Assembly (NCBI GenBank): GCA_002633005.1
Contig: NMRA01000971.1
Span: forward strand, 1-31,163
Direction of reading: 5' to 3'
DNA: 31,163 nt
Source of the DNA: Phoronis australis
Lineage: Eukaryota; Phoronida; Phoronidae
The translations under genes and the position numbers were made by a program. This document shows, piece after piece, positions 30,849 through 31,163 of this stretch. Numbering within the stretch: the first letter of the stretch is position 1; every line of letters starts with the position of its first letter. The notes under the pieces were generated by a model. The model searched no databases and was not told where the DNA came from. It was given only the letters and a program-made list of their open reading frames with translations.

Positions 30849-31163
30849 ACTCGGAACGCGTAGCCCTTTTCAAAGAGCTTTATCGTCACGTCGCCAAATG
30901 ACTGTGAAAACATCATAACAGCGGATGATCCCAACAAAGTTTCTCTTGCCCTCAGATTAGTCATTTACTATTAAATTTACAAAATTGCTGAGTAATAGTC
31001 CCGTGCCGTCCTGCGGTGCGCAGACGACCAGTGACCTCGCAGCCTCCACTAGAATTAAAACTGTTTCAAGATGTGACCCTGCTTAAGTGCGCGCGTGCAA
31101 GCTTCACGTGTTGCAGAGGTCAGACATCAAATTTATGGTTACAGTCTCGTACTATATGTAGCT
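30849..31163. other. Likely 5' flank of the coiled-coil gene
   Basis: Locally GC-richer with several CpGs (for example GTGCGCAGACGACC near 31016 and GCGCGCGTGC near 31088). No TATA box at a convincing position. No other gene seen. Confidence 0.3.

Overview
This is a stretch of animal nuclear genome. It is AT-rich and mostly non-coding. It carries a Ty3/Gypsy-type remnant, an internally deleted LINE, THAP-type DNA transposon pieces, dispersed tandem-repeat families, a (CA)n microsatellite with an assembly gap, and short exons with GT-AG borders. There are no operons, ribosome binding sites or CRISPR. The element mix, plus five copies of the palindrome TAGGCCTA, suggests a marine invertebrate deuterostome (hemichordate, echinoderm or amphioxus). 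That placement is an inference, not a proof.

Layout. 1-1355: Gypsy-like gag/protease/RT remnant. 2700-4315, 21087-22295 and 26785-28510: three same-orientation copies of a family built from ~145-bp modules in a ~450-bp tripartite unit. 5230-5436: ~70-bp tandem repeat. 5560-7064 (-): LINE with an intact APE-type endonuclease but no RT catalytic core. 7344-10350: a 3.0-kb element with ~158-bp terminal inverted repeats and TTAA at both ends, holding a broken THAP domain and one intact ORF. 12567-12797 (-): isolated coding-like ORF. 13964-14127: (CA)n. 15660-17460: internally deleted transposon-type gene among copies of a 13-bp motif. 18507-23120: nested repeats, including a ~430-bp satellite and hairpins, bracketed by an inverted pair. 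23200-30850 (-): putative host gene for a short coiled-coil protein, split into small exons, with repeat array C and a second THAP-type transposon end in its introns.

Most interesting locus: the intact 387-codon ORF at 8700-9863. Its first ~90 residues look like the C-terminal half of the restriction-like endonuclease (RLE) of R2/NeSL/HERO-type LINEs, and the reading frame continues upstream into the preceding conserved strand. The rest is a compact ubiquitin-specific protease (USP) with Cys, His and Asp boxes and a Cys4 zinc ribbon all present. I know of no described element or gene with this RLE-USP order. Either it is the 5'-truncated end of a LINE whose polyprotein ends in a deubiquitinase, or it is a fusion gene carried by a TTAA-type transposon. 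All gene calls are by eye, without searches; exon models of the coiled-coil gene are predictions.
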